This document shows positions 1-7,986 of a stretch of 64,000 bases of DNA, piece after piece. The notes beneath the pieces are model-generated. The model was given only the letters and a program-made list of their open reading frames with translations. It did not search any database and was not told the DNA's origin. Source of the DNA: Desulfovibrio sp. Fe33 (GTDB taxonomy: Bacteria; Desulfobacterota; Desulfovibrionia; Desulfovibrionales; Desulfovibrionaceae); NCBI RefSeq assembly GCF_028532725.1, contig NZ_JAQKGU010000005.1, positions 62,001-126,000 of the forward strand, read 5' to 3'. The position numbers and the translations under genes were made by a program. The first letter of the stretch is position 1. The number at the start of each line of letters is the position of its first letter.

Positions 1-333
1 ATGGCGCTCGATCCCGGCATCCTATTCCTGGACGAGCCGGGAGCGGGCCTGGACCCCATCTCCAGCGCGGCCCTGGACGATTTGATCCTCGATCTTTCGA
101 AAAATCTCGGCATCACCTTCGTCATCGTCACCCACGAATTGGACAGTATTTACAAAATAGCGGATCGGGTTATCATGCTCGACAAGGCGGTCAAATCCAT
201 CGTGGCCGAAGGCGATCCCCGCGTATTGCGGGACACGTCGGACAACCTGTTTGTCAAACGTTTTTTCCACAGGCAGCCGAACATCGGCGTCCCCGAACAC
301 GATCCGACAGGACAACCGTCAGCCCAAGGGTAG
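1..333 (+). CDS. ABC transporter ATP-binding protein, MlaF-like (5' truncated by window)
   Basis: C-terminal 110 residues of an ABC ATPase; the ATG at position 1 is an internal codon because the Walker A and signature motifs are missing and must lie upstream. The visible part begins with Walker B (ILFLDEPGAGLDP, residues 7-19) and D-loop, followed by the H-loop in IVTHELDSI. Ends in a short polar tail. The next gene is an MCE-domain protein 3 bases downstream, which identifies the system as an Mla-type lipid ABC transporter: MlaF hydrolyses ATP at the inner membrane to move phospholipid between membranes. The permease (MlaE) should lie upstream, outside the window. Direction of transport cannot be read from the sequence. 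Confidence 0.9.
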   Translation: MALDPGILFLDEPGAGLDPISSAALDDLILDLSKNLGITFVIVTHELDSIYKIADRVIMLDKAVKSIVAEGDPRVLRDTSDNLFVKRFFHRQPNIGVPEHDPTGQPSAQG

Positions 334-336
334 GCC

Positions 337-1488
337 ATGGTACGCAAAAAAGACTACTTCAAGCTCGGACTCTACATCGTCCTCGGCACGGGAATGCTCC
401 TGGCGATCGTCATCATCCTCGGGGCCGGGCGCTATTTTCAAACAGCCTATCCCCTGGAGACCTACTTCGACGAATCCGTCAACGGATTGTCCGTAGGCTC
501 CCCCGTAAAGCTGCGCGGCGTCCAGGTTGGACGCGTGGCCGAGATCAACTTCGTGACGAACATCTACGACCTTCCCCATACCCACGAAGCGCGCTACGTC
601 TATGTTCGCTGCGAAATCAACCCGGAACTCTTCGAGGAAATGACCGAGAAGGAATTCAACGCCCACATCGAACGGGAAACCAAACGGGGAATGCGTATCA
701 GGGCCACCTCCCTTGGCCTGACCGGCCAGCTCTTTCTGAACACGACCTACGAAGACCCGAAGAACAATCCCCCCCTGCCCATCCAATGGACGCCGACATA
801 TGCCTACGTCCCGTCCGTGCCGTCCACGCTGAGCCGGATCGAGGAGGCGTTCACTACCATCAGCAGGACGGTCAGCGGCCTCAAACAGGAAGATATCGAA
901 TCCATCATCAAGGACGTCAAATCCATCGTCGGCACCCTCGACGACTTCATGAAGGCCGAAGGGGGCAAGGAAGCGGGCACCCGAATCCTCGGCATCCTCC
1001 GATCCACCGAGAGCATCCTGGCCCGCTCGGACAAGCTCCTGGGCGACCCTGCGGCCGAATCCATCATTCCAAACACGGCTTCGATCCTGAAGAACGTCGA
1101 CCGGATCACCGAGGAGTCGGCGGACGACATCATCCAGACGGCCGCCGAAGCCAGAGAGGCCGTAGCGAGCTTCAAACTGGCCACCCAAAACCTGAGCAAA
1201 ACCCTGGCCGACCCCCGCATGGGCGAAGCCATGGACAATATCGCCCCCACCCTGGACAACATCTCCCAGGCGTCGGCGGACCTGGCCGCCGCCGTGGGCA
1301 AGGTCCACACCCTGGTCAACCGCCTCAACGGGGTTGTCGCTTCCCAGGAGACAAACATCAGCTCCATCCTCGAAGACACCAGGGAGATCATGCTGAACGT
1401 CAAGGAACTCACGGACGAGGCCAAAAGATATCCATCCGGAATACTTTTCGGCACCCCGCCAAGCAAACCCCACCCCGAAAACAATTAA
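337..1488 (+). CDS. MlaD family (MCE-domain) lipid-binding protein
   Basis: 383 residues. One N-terminal transmembrane anchor (about residues 10-31) follows a basic start, then an MCE domain (about 38-130, with the typical FDESVNGLSVGSPVKLRGV pattern). The rest (about 150-365) is a long alpha-helical region of the kind that forms a tunnel or needle in oligomeric MCE proteins. Known family role: a periplasmic substrate-binding hexamer of an Mla/MCE transporter that carries phospholipids between the inner and outer membranes. It sits between the ATPase and a lipoprotein, all on one transcript. At 383 residues it is longer than E. coli MlaD (about 180), closer to the long single-MCE proteins with extended helices. 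Confidence 0.9.
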   Translation: MVRKKDYFKLGLYIVLGTGMLLAIVIILGAGRYFQTAYPLETYFDESVNGLSVGSPVKLRGVQVGRVAEINFVTNIYDLPHTHEARYVYVRCEINPELFEEMTEKEFNAHIERETKRGMRIRATSLGLTGQLFLNTTYEDPKNNPPLPIQWTPTYAYVPSVPSTLSRIEEAFTTISRTVSGLKQEDIESIIKDVKSIVGTLDDFMKAEGGKEAGTRILGILRSTESILARSDKLLGDPAAESIIPNTASILKNVDRITEESADDIIQTAAEAREAVASFKLATQNLSKTLADPRMGEAMDNIAPTLDNISQASADLAAAVGKVHTLVNRLNGVVASQETNISSILEDTREIMLNVKELTDEAKRYPSGILFGTPPSKPHPENN

Positions 1489-1500
1489 AGGATGCTCGCC

Positions 1501-2118
1501 ATGAAACGATACGCCATACTCACCGCCATGCTGATCGCGGCCCTGGCAGCGTCCGCCTGCGTCAAACTAGGAGCCCAGCCCCTGGACAGACGGTTCTACC
1601 AGATATCCCCAGCTCGAACCGCTCCACGGGTTGACGCCCCGAAGGATTTCGTCCTCCTTGTCCGCCGCCTGTCGGCCTCGGACCTGTACAATACCCGCGA
1701 GCTGGTCTACAGGGGGGCCGAAGGGCACATCGAATCCGACTTCTACAACAAGTTCTTCGTTCCCCCATCCAACATGCTGACCACCGAACTGCGCCGCTGG
1801 CTGAGTGCTTCGGGCCTGTTCAGGCATGTCATCGAACCGGGCAGCATGATCGTGCCGGGACTGACCCTGGAGGGAACTATCAACGCTTTGTACGGCGATT
1901 ACTCCACCGCCCAACCGGCGGCCGTGGTCGAGATGCAGTTCTTTGCGGTGGACGAGTCCACCCAGGACAACGCGATCGTCTTCTCCGGGTCGTACAAGGA
2001 GAGGATCCCGATGTCTTCGCCCACCCCCGACGCCCTGGTCCAAGCCATGACCCTGGCCGTCCGGAACATTTTCGCAAACCTTGAAACCGATATGGCCGCC
2101 GCGCCGCTCAAAAATTGA
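1501..2118 (+). CDS. ABC-type transport auxiliary lipoprotein (PqiC-like)
   Basis: 205 residues. The start at 1501 is preferred over an in-frame ATG at 1492 because AAAGGA (1487-1492) lies 8 bases before it. The N-terminus is a lipoprotein signal, with a hydrophobic stretch and the lipobox LAASAC. The mature part, with FYQISPAR near the start and FVLLVRRL beta strands, resembles the auxiliary lipoprotein family found beside MCE transporters (PqiC/YmbA-like). Probable role: an outer-membrane-anchored partner of the MlaF/MlaD transporter. Family assignment rests on context plus the overall pattern. Its stop codon overlaps the start of the next gene (TGATG). Confidence 0.75.
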   Translation: MKRYAILTAMLIAALAASACVKLGAQPLDRRFYQISPARTAPRVDAPKDFVLLVRRLSASDLYNTRELVYRGAEGHIESDFYNKFFVPPSNMLTTELRRWLSASGLFRHVIEPGSMIVPGLTLEGTINALYGDYSTAQPAAVVEMQFFAVDESTQDNAIVFSGSYKERIPMSSPTPDALVQAMTLAVRNIFANLETDMAAAPLKN

Positions 2119-2645
2119 TGGGCAAGAAAAAAACAACCTACCGTCCCGAGGAATTCGACGAGTTCGAAGATCGCCCCAGCCGTTCCCAGCTCAAGCGCGA
2201 CATGACAGCCCTGCAACAGCTCGGGGCCGATCTGGCGGCGTTGGGCGACAAAGTGGTCAAGGAAGCGGACCTGCCGCCCGAAGTGGAAAAGGCCCTGCTG
2301 CTTATCAAGACCATGACCAAACATGAGGCCAAACGCCGCCACATGCAGTACGTGGGCAAACTCATGCGCACGTTCGACACTACCCACGTCAGCGAACTGG
2401 TGGAGGCCGCCAAGCTCGGCCACGCAGTCAAAACCAGCGAATTCAAACGGGTGGAATCCCTTCGGGACCGCCTTGTGGACGGCGACGACGACCTGCTCCA
2501 AACCTTGTTCGACAACCACCCCGACGAGGGCCAGAAACTCCGGCAACTGACTCTCGGAGCGCGCCGTGAAAACGCGAACGGCAAGGCTCCCAAGGATTCC
2601 CGCGCCCTTTTCCGCCTCCTCCGCAGCCTGCCGGATGAGAACTGA
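2118..2645 (+). CDS. darP: DarP/YjgA family ribosome-associated protein (DUF615)
   Basis: 175 residues, highly charged and helical, with the family pattern of an acidic N-terminus (EEFDEFEDRPSRSQLKRDM), a conserved LPPEVEKALLLI segment and a KHEAKRRHMQYVGKLMR helix. E. coli DarP (YjgA) associates with late 50S assembly intermediates and helps the peptidyl transferase centre mature. The start ATG overlaps the upstream lipoprotein stop (TGATG), so translation is probably coupled. Nothing in the sequence ties its function to lipid transport; this looks like operon hitch-hiking. Confidence 0.85.
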   Translation: MGKKKTTYRPEEFDEFEDRPSRSQLKRDMTALQQLGADLAALGDKVVKEADLPPEVEKALLLIKTMTKHEAKRRHMQYVGKLMRTFDTTHVSELVEAAKLGHAVKTSEFKRVESLRDRLVDGDDDLLQTLFDNHPDEGQKLRQLTLGARRENANGKAPKDSRALFRLLRSLPDEN

Positions 2646-2708
2646 CCGGCATTTCGAAGAAAATGTCCGGCTTAAAGCCGCCGGGACTCAAAAAATGAAA
2701 TGGAGCTC

Positions 2709-2736
2709 TTGACGGCGGGTTTTCCAGGATTATCTT
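2709..2736 (+). promoter_or_regulatory. Putative sigma-70 promoter for the small zinc-ribbon gene
   Basis: TTGACG (2709-2714), 16-base spacer, TATCTT (2731-2736), 52 bases before the ATG at 2789. It lies in the only gap upstream of that gene. Weak to moderate match. Confidence 0.4.
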
Positions 2737-2788
2737 TGCTTATTGAATCAACGACGGCCTGATCGCCGCATCCAAGGAGATGATATAG

Positions 2789-3058
2789 ATGGTTATCCAC
2801 GAATACGCCGGCATCGTCACGGAATTGCCCGACAGGGACTGCCCGCATTGCGGAAAACGGCTGGACGCCTGGCTGGCCCCGCCCGAAACGGGCTGGGGGG
2901 TTATCCTCATCTGCAACAACAACAGTTGCCCGCACTATATCGGCTCCGAGACCGACATCATGCATAAACGCGACGATTCCCATCTGGGTTGCCGCTATGC
3001 GGAGGACCCGGCCAACGGGTTCAAGCCGGTCAACGTGCTTGCCGTCTGCCCCCACTAG
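2789..3058 (+). CDS. Small cysteine-rich protein, zinc-ribbon-like, function unknown
   Basis: 89 residues. Cysteines occur as CPHC (residues 18-21), CNNNSC (42-47), and singly near residues 68 and 87, suggesting one zinc ribbon or a similar metal site. There is no signal peptide or membrane segment. AAGGAG lies 7-10 bases upstream of the ATG. It has its own probable promoter and a terminator right after it, so it is likely a single-gene unit. I do not recognise the family by name; similar small proteins probably occur in related sulfate reducers, but that is a guess. Confidence 0.65.
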   Translation: MVIHEYAGIVTELPDRDCPHCGKRLDAWLAPPETGWGVILICNNNSCPHYIGSETDIMHKRDDSHLGCRYAEDPANGFKPVNVLAVCPH

Positions 3059-3081
3059 GCTGATATTTCATAGAACACCGG

Positions 3082-3119
3082 GAAAAGGGTCCAGCGAAAG
3101 TTGGGCCCTTTTCTCGTTT
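3082..3119 (+). terminator. Intrinsic terminator after the zinc-ribbon gene
   Basis: 11-bp stem GAAAAGGGTCC (3082-3092) with GGGCCCTTTTC (3103-3113), one G-U pair and a 10-base loop, followed by TCGTTTT. Confidence 0.75.
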
Positions 3120-3230
3120 TGAGATCCGAAACGGCCTATGTACTCCATCCGAATATGTGATGGCGACCGCTATTCCCTTCACAGATTAACAATGTTAGAT
3201 GGTTCGATCACATTCTCAGGAGTATGTTCC

Positions 3231-4136
3231 ATGGTCTTAGCTGAAGGGAAAACGCGCGCATTGGCGGCGCTTTGGGCCGCCGTGCTGCTGTGGGCCAGTT
3301 CGTTTATTGTTCTGAAGATCGCCTTTCAGCGTTTCGATCCCATGGTGGTCATTTTCGGCCGCATGTTCGTGGCCTCGATCTGCTTCCTGCTGGTCTTCAA
3401 GAACCTGCGGAAGATCGACTACCAGCCGGGCGACTGGAAGCTGCTCGCCTTCATGGGCATCTGCGAACCCGGGCTGTATTTCGTGTTCGAAGCCATGGCC
3501 CTGACCTATACGGACGCCTCCCAGGCCGGGATGATCTGCGCCCTGCTGCCGCTCATGGTGGCCGTGGCCGCCCGTCTGACATTGAAAGAGCCGCTGAAAT
3601 GGCGGACCGTCGCCGGATTCTGTCTGGCCATCGTCGGCGCGGTGATCCTCTCCAGCGTGGCCGAACCGACGGCCACGGCATCCAACCCCACGCTCGGCAA
3701 CTTTCTGGAATTCCTGGCCATGGTCTGCGCCTGCGGCTACATGATCTCTCTCAAGAAGCTCACTCCGCGCTACAGCCCGTGGTTCCTGACAATGGTTCAG
3801 GCGTTCGTCGGGTCGGCGTTCTATTTCCCGCTCCTGTTCCTGCCCACCACGGAGTTGCCCACGGCCTTCGACTTCACCGGAGTCGCCGCCATCCTCTACC
3901 TGGGGGTGTTCGTGAGCCTCGGCGCCTATGGGATGTACAACTACGGAATGTCCAAGATTCCCACGGCCCAGGCGTCGGCGTTCATCAACCTGATCCCGGT
4001 CATCACCCTTGGCATGGGACTCGTCCTGCTTGGCGAACGGCTCAACTGGATGCAGTACGCGGCCTCGGCCCTGGTCATCGCCGGCGTGTACGTCAGCCAG
4101 GGCTCCCGAGCCGAGAAAAGCGCCTCGACCGACTAA
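3231..4136 (+). CDS. EamA/DMT family drug/metabolite transporter
   Basis: 301 residues from ATG 3231, chosen because AGGAG (3218-3222) lies 8 bases upstream and the protein then starts directly before its first membrane helix; an in-frame ATG at 3138 would add 31 unsupported residues. About ten hydrophobic segments arranged as two EamA repeats (about 8-140 and 155-290), with typical patterns such as LLWASSFIVLKIA at the N-terminus and LGMGLVLLGERL near the end. Inner-membrane exporter or importer of small metabolites; the substrate cannot be told. Its stop overlaps the mqnD stop on the opposite strand by 4 bases. Confidence 0.85.
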   Translation: MVLAEGKTRALAALWAAVLLWASSFIVLKIAFQRFDPMVVIFGRMFVASICFLLVFKNLRKIDYQPGDWKLLAFMGICEPGLYFVFEAMALTYTDASQAGMICALLPLMVAVAARLTLKEPLKWRTVAGFCLAIVGAVILSSVAEPTATASNPTLGNFLEFLAMVCACGYMISLKKLTPRYSPWFLTMVQAFVGSAFYFPLLFLPTTELPTAFDFTGVAAILYLGVFVSLGAYGMYNYGMSKIPTAQASAFINLIPVITLGMGLVLLGERLNWMQYAASALVIAGVYVSQGSRAEKSASTD

Positions 4137-4960
4137 ATCTCTATGAAAATATCCTCGCGTTCGCAGCCCGCCTCGGCCAAAAGACGCGAAACCGCCTGGA
4201 TTCCGGCCTCACCGACATCCAAACTGTAGTCCGTGACGAAAGTCTCGATATGGGTGCGAATGACCGAGGGACTCAGTTCCTGGGCGTGCTCGCGCACATA
4301 GTCGCGCCCTGCTTCGGGCTTGCGCCGGGCGTAAAGCAGGCTCTGACGAATGGCCTCGTTCATGCGCCGGGCCATTTCCTCCCCCAGCGAACGCTTGATG
4401 GCGATGGCCCCCAACGGAATGGGCAGACCGGTATGCGCCTCCCACCACGCGCCCAGATCGAGTACCCGGTAGAGACCGCGCCCGGCGAAGGTGAACCGTC
4501 CCTCGTGAATAACCACCCCGGCGTCCGCCAGCCCGGCCTCCACGGCGGGCATCACCTCATCGAAAACCATGGGCAGGCGCGTGACCGATATGTTGACCTC
4601 ACGGCAACACAGCCCGAAAATCAGGTTGGCCGTCGTCTTCTCTCCGGGGATGGCCACCTTGCAACCATCCAGAGATGCGAACGGTCTTGACCGTCCCGCC
4701 ACCAGCACAGGCCCTGCGCCGTAGCCCATGGCTCCGCCCGCCCGCAGAAGCACGTAGTCATCCAGAATGGATGCGGCCGCAGCCGTGGACACCTTGACCA
4801 CGTCCAATGCGCCTTGCGCCGCCAGCCCATTGAGTTCCTCCACATCCGCCAAGGTCACGTCGAGCCCCCCCGGCCACGGAACCAGCCCGGTGGAAAGGGC
4901 GTGAAAGATGAACGTGTCGTTGGGACAGGGAGAATAGCCTAGAGTCAGATTTTCTTGCAT
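4133..4960 (-). CDS. mqnD: 1,4-dihydroxy-6-naphthoate synthase (menaquinone, futalosine pathway)
   Basis: 275 residues. The N-terminal LGYSPCPNDTFIFHAL is the hallmark of MqnD, which converts cyclic dehypoxanthine futalosine to 1,4-dihydroxy-6-naphthoate. The fold is like a periplasmic binding protein, but there is no signal peptide, so it is cytoplasmic. GAGGT lies 8 bases upstream of the ATG. It is transcribed away from the TetR-mqnECA unit on the plus strand, so the 124-base gap between them carries both promoters. Menaquinone is the membrane electron carrier in anaerobic respiration. Confidence 0.95.
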   Translation of the reverse strand: MQENLTLGYSPCPNDTFIFHALSTGLVPWPGGLDVTLADVEELNGLAAQGALDVVKVSTAAAASILDDYVLLRAGGAMGYGAGPVLVAGRSRPFASLDGCKVAIPGEKTTANLIFGLCCREVNISVTRLPMVFDEVMPAVEAGLADAGVVIHEGRFTFAGRGLYRVLDLGAWWEAHTGLPIPLGAIAIKRSLGEEMARRMNEAIRQSLLYARRKPEAGRDYVREHAQELSPSVIRTHIETFVTDYSLDVGEAGIQAVSRLLAEAGCEREDIFIEI

Positions 4961-4996
4961 GACAACATACCTCTTTTACTGATTTTCACACCATAC

Positions 4997-5023
4997 TTGA
5001 CACGATTGCCGCCCCCTTGTAAT
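4997..5023 (+). promoter_or_regulatory. Putative promoter for the tetR-mqnECA unit
   Basis: TTGACA at 4997-5002 and TGTAAT at 5018-5023. The spacer is only 15 bases, shorter than the 17-base optimum. It lies just before the palindrome at 5027-5044, so the start point would fall inside that palindrome. Confidence 0.5.
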
Positions 5024-5026
5024 CAA

Positions 5027-5044
5027 GGTGACCACCTGGTCACC
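5027..5044. promoter_or_regulatory. 18-bp palindrome, candidate TetR operator
   Basis: GGTGACCA-CC-TGGTCACC: perfect 8-bp arms around a 2-base centre, the size and symmetry of a TetR-family operator. It lies between divergent mqnD and the TetR-type gene, directly downstream of the predicted -10. Binding there would block initiation of the regulator and mqnECA, and perhaps mqnD as well. Inferred from position and symmetry. Confidence 0.6.
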
Positions 5045-5084
5045 ACTAATGAAACCAAACGGAAAACGCAAGTACGCAAAGACT

Positions 5085-5726
5085 ATGGCAATCAAAAAAA
5101 CTTTTGAAAATCTGCCCGAAGAAAAGCAACGCCGGGTTCTGGACGAAGCAACCGTGGAATTCGCCGAGCACGGCTACCACCAGGCGTCCATCAACCGCAT
5201 CGTGGACCGCCTGGGCATCGCCAAAGGTTCGCTGTTCAAATATTTCGGCAACAAACAGGGGCTGTTCGAACACCTCTTCGGCCACGCTGTCGCCGGTTTC
5301 AAAAAACCGCTCAAAGCCATCCGTGCCACGCCCGATCTCGATTTCTTCGAACGCATCGAGCAGAGCTTCCTGGCCGGAGCCCAATTCGTGGACGAGCACC
5401 CAAACCTTTACCGCATCTATCTGAAAATGCTCTTCAACGAAAGTTTTCCGTTGCGCGAACGCTTCCTCGGCGAAATCCGGGGGGCGAACGCCAAGTACCT
5501 CCGACAGCTCATCGAGAGCGGCATCAAGGCCGGAGAGCTCCCGGCCTCCCTGGATGTGGACATGGCCGTCTTCACCCTCCATGCGGTCATGGACCGCTTC
5601 CTCCAGGGATACGCCGTGCCTTCACTGGATAACGGGCTCGCCCCGGCAGCCAACCTACAGGCCCGCGCCCGCGCCCTGGCGGCTTTTCTACGCCACGGCC
5701 TGGCCGACGCCCCTTCACAGGAGTAA
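5085..5726 (+). CDS. TetR/AcrR family transcriptional regulator at head of the mqn operon
   Basis: 213 residues from ATG 5085 (upstream in-frame GTG 5028 and ATG 5049 fall in or just after the operator palindrome and are less likely). The TetR DNA-binding domain is clear at about residues 10-58, with helix-turn-helix INRIVDRLGIAKGSLFKYF. The rest is an all-helical ligand-binding/dimer domain with no recognisable ligand. The gene lies 4 bases before mqnE and is probably cotranscribed with mqnE-mqnC-mqnA. A repressor of its own operon is the simplest reading. The ribosome-binding site is weak for all three starts, so the exact N-terminus is uncertain. Confidence 0.85.
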   Translation: MAIKKTFENLPEEKQRRVLDEATVEFAEHGYHQASINRIVDRLGIAKGSLFKYFGNKQGLFEHLFGHAVAGFKKPLKAIRATPDLDFFERIEQSFLAGAQFVDEHPNLYRIYLKMLFNESFPLRERFLGEIRGANAKYLRQLIESGIKAGELPASLDVDMAVFTLHAVMDRFLQGYAVPSLDNGLAPAANLQARARALAAFLRHGLADAPSQE

Positions 5727-5730
5727 CCGC

Positions 5731-6825
5731 ATGACCCTGTTCAAGAGCGACTATTTCGAAAACATGAATCTGGCCGACATCCGGGACAAGGTCGAAGCGG
5801 GCCAACGCCTCTCCTTCGAGGACGGCTTGCGCCTCTTCCGCTGCCCGGAACCGCTGGCCGTGGGCGCCCTGGCCCATCGCGCGCGCACCCGTCTTCACGG
5901 GGACAAGGCGTTCTACGTGGTCAACCGCCATGTCAACTACACCAACGTCTGCGTCAACGGCTGCGTATTCTGTGCCTACCAGCGCGAGGAAGGCCAAAGC
6001 GGCGGCTTCGTCCTCACCCGCGAGGACGTCCTCGCCAAGCTCGAAGCCGCCCCGCTCCCGCCGCGCGAAGTCCACATCGTGGGCGGCTGCCACCCCAGGC
6101 TCGGCCTGGCCTATTTCGAGGACATCCTCAGCGCTGTCCGGGACCGCTATCCGGATGCGGTTCTCAAGTGTTTCACCGCCGTGGAAATCGCCCACTTCGC
6201 TAGCCTGGAGGGTATCTCCTCCCGCGAAGTCCTGTCCCGCCTCAAGGAAGCCGGACTCGGTATGCTGCCCGGCGGCGGAGCCGAAATTTTCGCGCCGAAC
6301 GTCCGGGAACGGCTCTGCCCGCGCAAGGCCACGGCGGACCAGTGGCTGGCCATCCATGAAGAGGCCCACGGACTCGACCTCAAGACCAACGCCACCATGC
6401 TTTTTGGCCACATCGAATCTCTGGAAGACCGCGTGGACCATCTCATCCGACTGCGCGAGTCCCAGGACCGGGGCGGCGGCTATACCTGCTTCATCCCGCT
6501 CCCCTTCCTGACGGAAAACAGCCAACTCAAGATCGACAACCCGCTGACGGGACTCGAAGAGTTGCGGACCATCGCCGTCTCCCGCCTGCTCCTCGACAAC
6601 ATCCCGCACATCAAGGCCTACTGGGTCATGCTCGGCGTAAAGCAGGCTCAGGCGGCGCTCAAGTTCGGAGCGGACGACTTCGACGGCACCGTCATAGAAG
6701 AAAAAATCGGCCACGAAGCGGGAGCCACCTCGGAACAGGGGCTGAGCAGATCCGAACTCGAAGACATGATTCGGGGCTGCGGCTGCACTCCCGTCGAACG
6801 CGACGGCTTTTTCAACGAAGTGTAA
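5731..6825 (+). CDS. mqnE: Aminodeoxyfutalosine synthase, radical SAM
   Basis: 364 residues. Radical SAM cluster motif CVNGCVFC (CxxxCxxC), followed by MqnE-type features EVHIVGGCHP and GLGMLPGGGAEIF. The enzyme joins 3-[(1-carboxyvinyl)oxy]benzoate to the SAM adenosyl moiety to give 6-amino-6-deoxyfutalosine. AGGAG lies 7 bases before the ATG, overlapping the end of the tetR gene. Distinguished from MqnC, the related enzyme downstream, by the VGGCHP motif in place of MQGGHHP. Cytoplasmic, oxygen-sensitive. Confidence 0.92.
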   Translation: MTLFKSDYFENMNLADIRDKVEAGQRLSFEDGLRLFRCPEPLAVGALAHRARTRLHGDKAFYVVNRHVNYTNVCVNGCVFCAYQREEGQSGGFVLTREDVLAKLEAAPLPPREVHIVGGCHPRLGLAYFEDILSAVRDRYPDAVLKCFTAVEIAHFASLEGISSREVLSRLKEAGLGMLPGGGAEIFAPNVRERLCPRKATADQWLAIHEEAHGLDLKTNATMLFGHIESLEDRVDHLIRLRESQDRGGGYTCFIPLPFLTENSQLKIDNPLTGLEELRTIAVSRLLLDNIPHIKAYWVMLGVKQAQAALKFGADDFDGTVIEEKIGHEAGATSEQGLSRSELEDMIRGCGCTPVERDGFFNEV

Positions 6826-6915
6826 CAACGCCTTCGCTTCCTCAACCCGCTGCGAACCGCTTGAGACGATTCGAGGCGGGCCGGGGCAACAGGGATAGCG
6901 CTTGCGAGCAATACC

Positions 6916-7986
6916 ATGAGTGAACTGAACAAGATATTCGAAAAAGTGTCGAGCGGCGAACGCATCGGATTTGACGAGGCCCGGTTGTTGTATGCCGAGG
7001 CGGATTTTCACGACCTCGGCCAACTGGCCCATCAGGTCCGCCTGAACAAGCATCCCGATCCGCTGGTCACCTACGTGGTGGACCGGAACATCAACTATTC
7101 CAACGTCTGCGTATGCTGCTGCAAGTTTTGCGCGTTCTACCGCGAACCGGGCGACAAGGACGGGTATGTGCTCTCCTTCGAGGAGATCGGACGCAAGATC
7201 GACGAAACCGTGGCCCTGGGCGGCACCCAGATACTGATGCAAGGCGGGCACCATCCGGACCTGCCGCTGACCTGGTATGAGGATATGCTGCGCTGGATCA
7301 AGAAAAACCATCCCGTGCACATTCACGCATTTTCTCCGCCCGAGGTGGTTTTCTGGAGCGAAAAGGAAGGCATCCCCGTGAGCGAAGTCATCCGGCGGTT
7401 GCGCGAGGCCGGGCTGGACTCCATTCCCGGCGGCGGAGCCGAGATACTGGTGGACGAGGTACGTTCCAGAGTGGCTCCCAACAAATGCCCGTCCGACCAA
7501 TGGCTCGGCGTCATGGAAGAAGCCCACAGGCAGGGACTCCGCACCACCGCGACCATGATGTTCGGCCACCTGGAAACTCCGGCCCAGCGTTTGGAGCACC
7601 TTTTCCGCGTACGCGACGTTCAGGACCGCACCGGCGGGTTCACGGCCTTCATTCCCTGGACATTCCAGCCGGACCACACCGCCCTGTCCCGGTGCCGCAA
7701 GCTGACGAGCATCGAGTACCTGCGTACCCTGGCCGTTTCCCGCATCGTCCTCGACAACGTGGACAACATCCAGGTCTCCTGGGTGACCATGGGGCCGAAA
7801 ATCGCGCAGTTGGCCCTCTATTTCGGCGGTAACGATTTCGGCTCCACCATGATCGAAGAAAACGTGGTCAAAGCCGCAGGCGTTTCTTTCCGCCTCTCCC
7901 GCGAGGAAATCCACCGCCTCGTCGAGGGCGCCGGGTTCATTCCCCGGCAACGCACGATGGACTATACACTGATGGAGGCAAAGTAA
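6916..7986 (+). CDS. mqnC: Cyclic dehypoxanthine futalosine synthase, radical SAM
   Basis: 356 residues. Cluster motif CVCCCKFC fits CxxxCxxC (first, fifth and eighth positions), with an extra Cys in the middle. MqnC features: ILMQGGHHPDLPL, IHAFSPPEV, GLDSIPGGGAEIL and FIPWTFQP. It cyclises dehypoxanthine futalosine. 90 bases separate it from mqnE with no clear promoter or terminator; its stop overlaps the mqnA start (TAATG). The enzyme between MqnE and MqnC that removes the purine base (MqnB or an MTA/SAH nucleosidase) is not in this window. Confidence 0.93.
   Translation: MSELNKIFEKVSSGERIGFDEARLLYAEADFHDLGQLAHQVRLNKHPDPLVTYVVDRNINYSNVCVCCCKFCAFYREPGDKDGYVLSFEEIGRKIDETVALGGTQILMQGGHHPDLPLTWYEDMLRWIKKNHPVHIHAFSPPEVVFWSEKEGIPVSEVIRRLREAGLDSIPGGGAEILVDEVRSRVAPNKCPSDQWLGVMEEAHRQGLRTTATMMFGHLETPAQRLEHLFRVRDVQDRTGGFTAFIPWTFQPDHTALSRCRKLTSIEYLRTLAVSRIVLDNVDNIQVSWVTMGPKIAQLALYFGGNDFGSTMIEENVVKAAGVSFRLSREEIHRLVEGAGFIPRQRTMDYTLMEAK

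Noticed and set aside
5587-7950. 787-codon open frame opposite mqnE and mqnC
   Set aside because: Mirror of the two radical SAM genes, which have clear motifs; no start context and no domain on the reverse strand.
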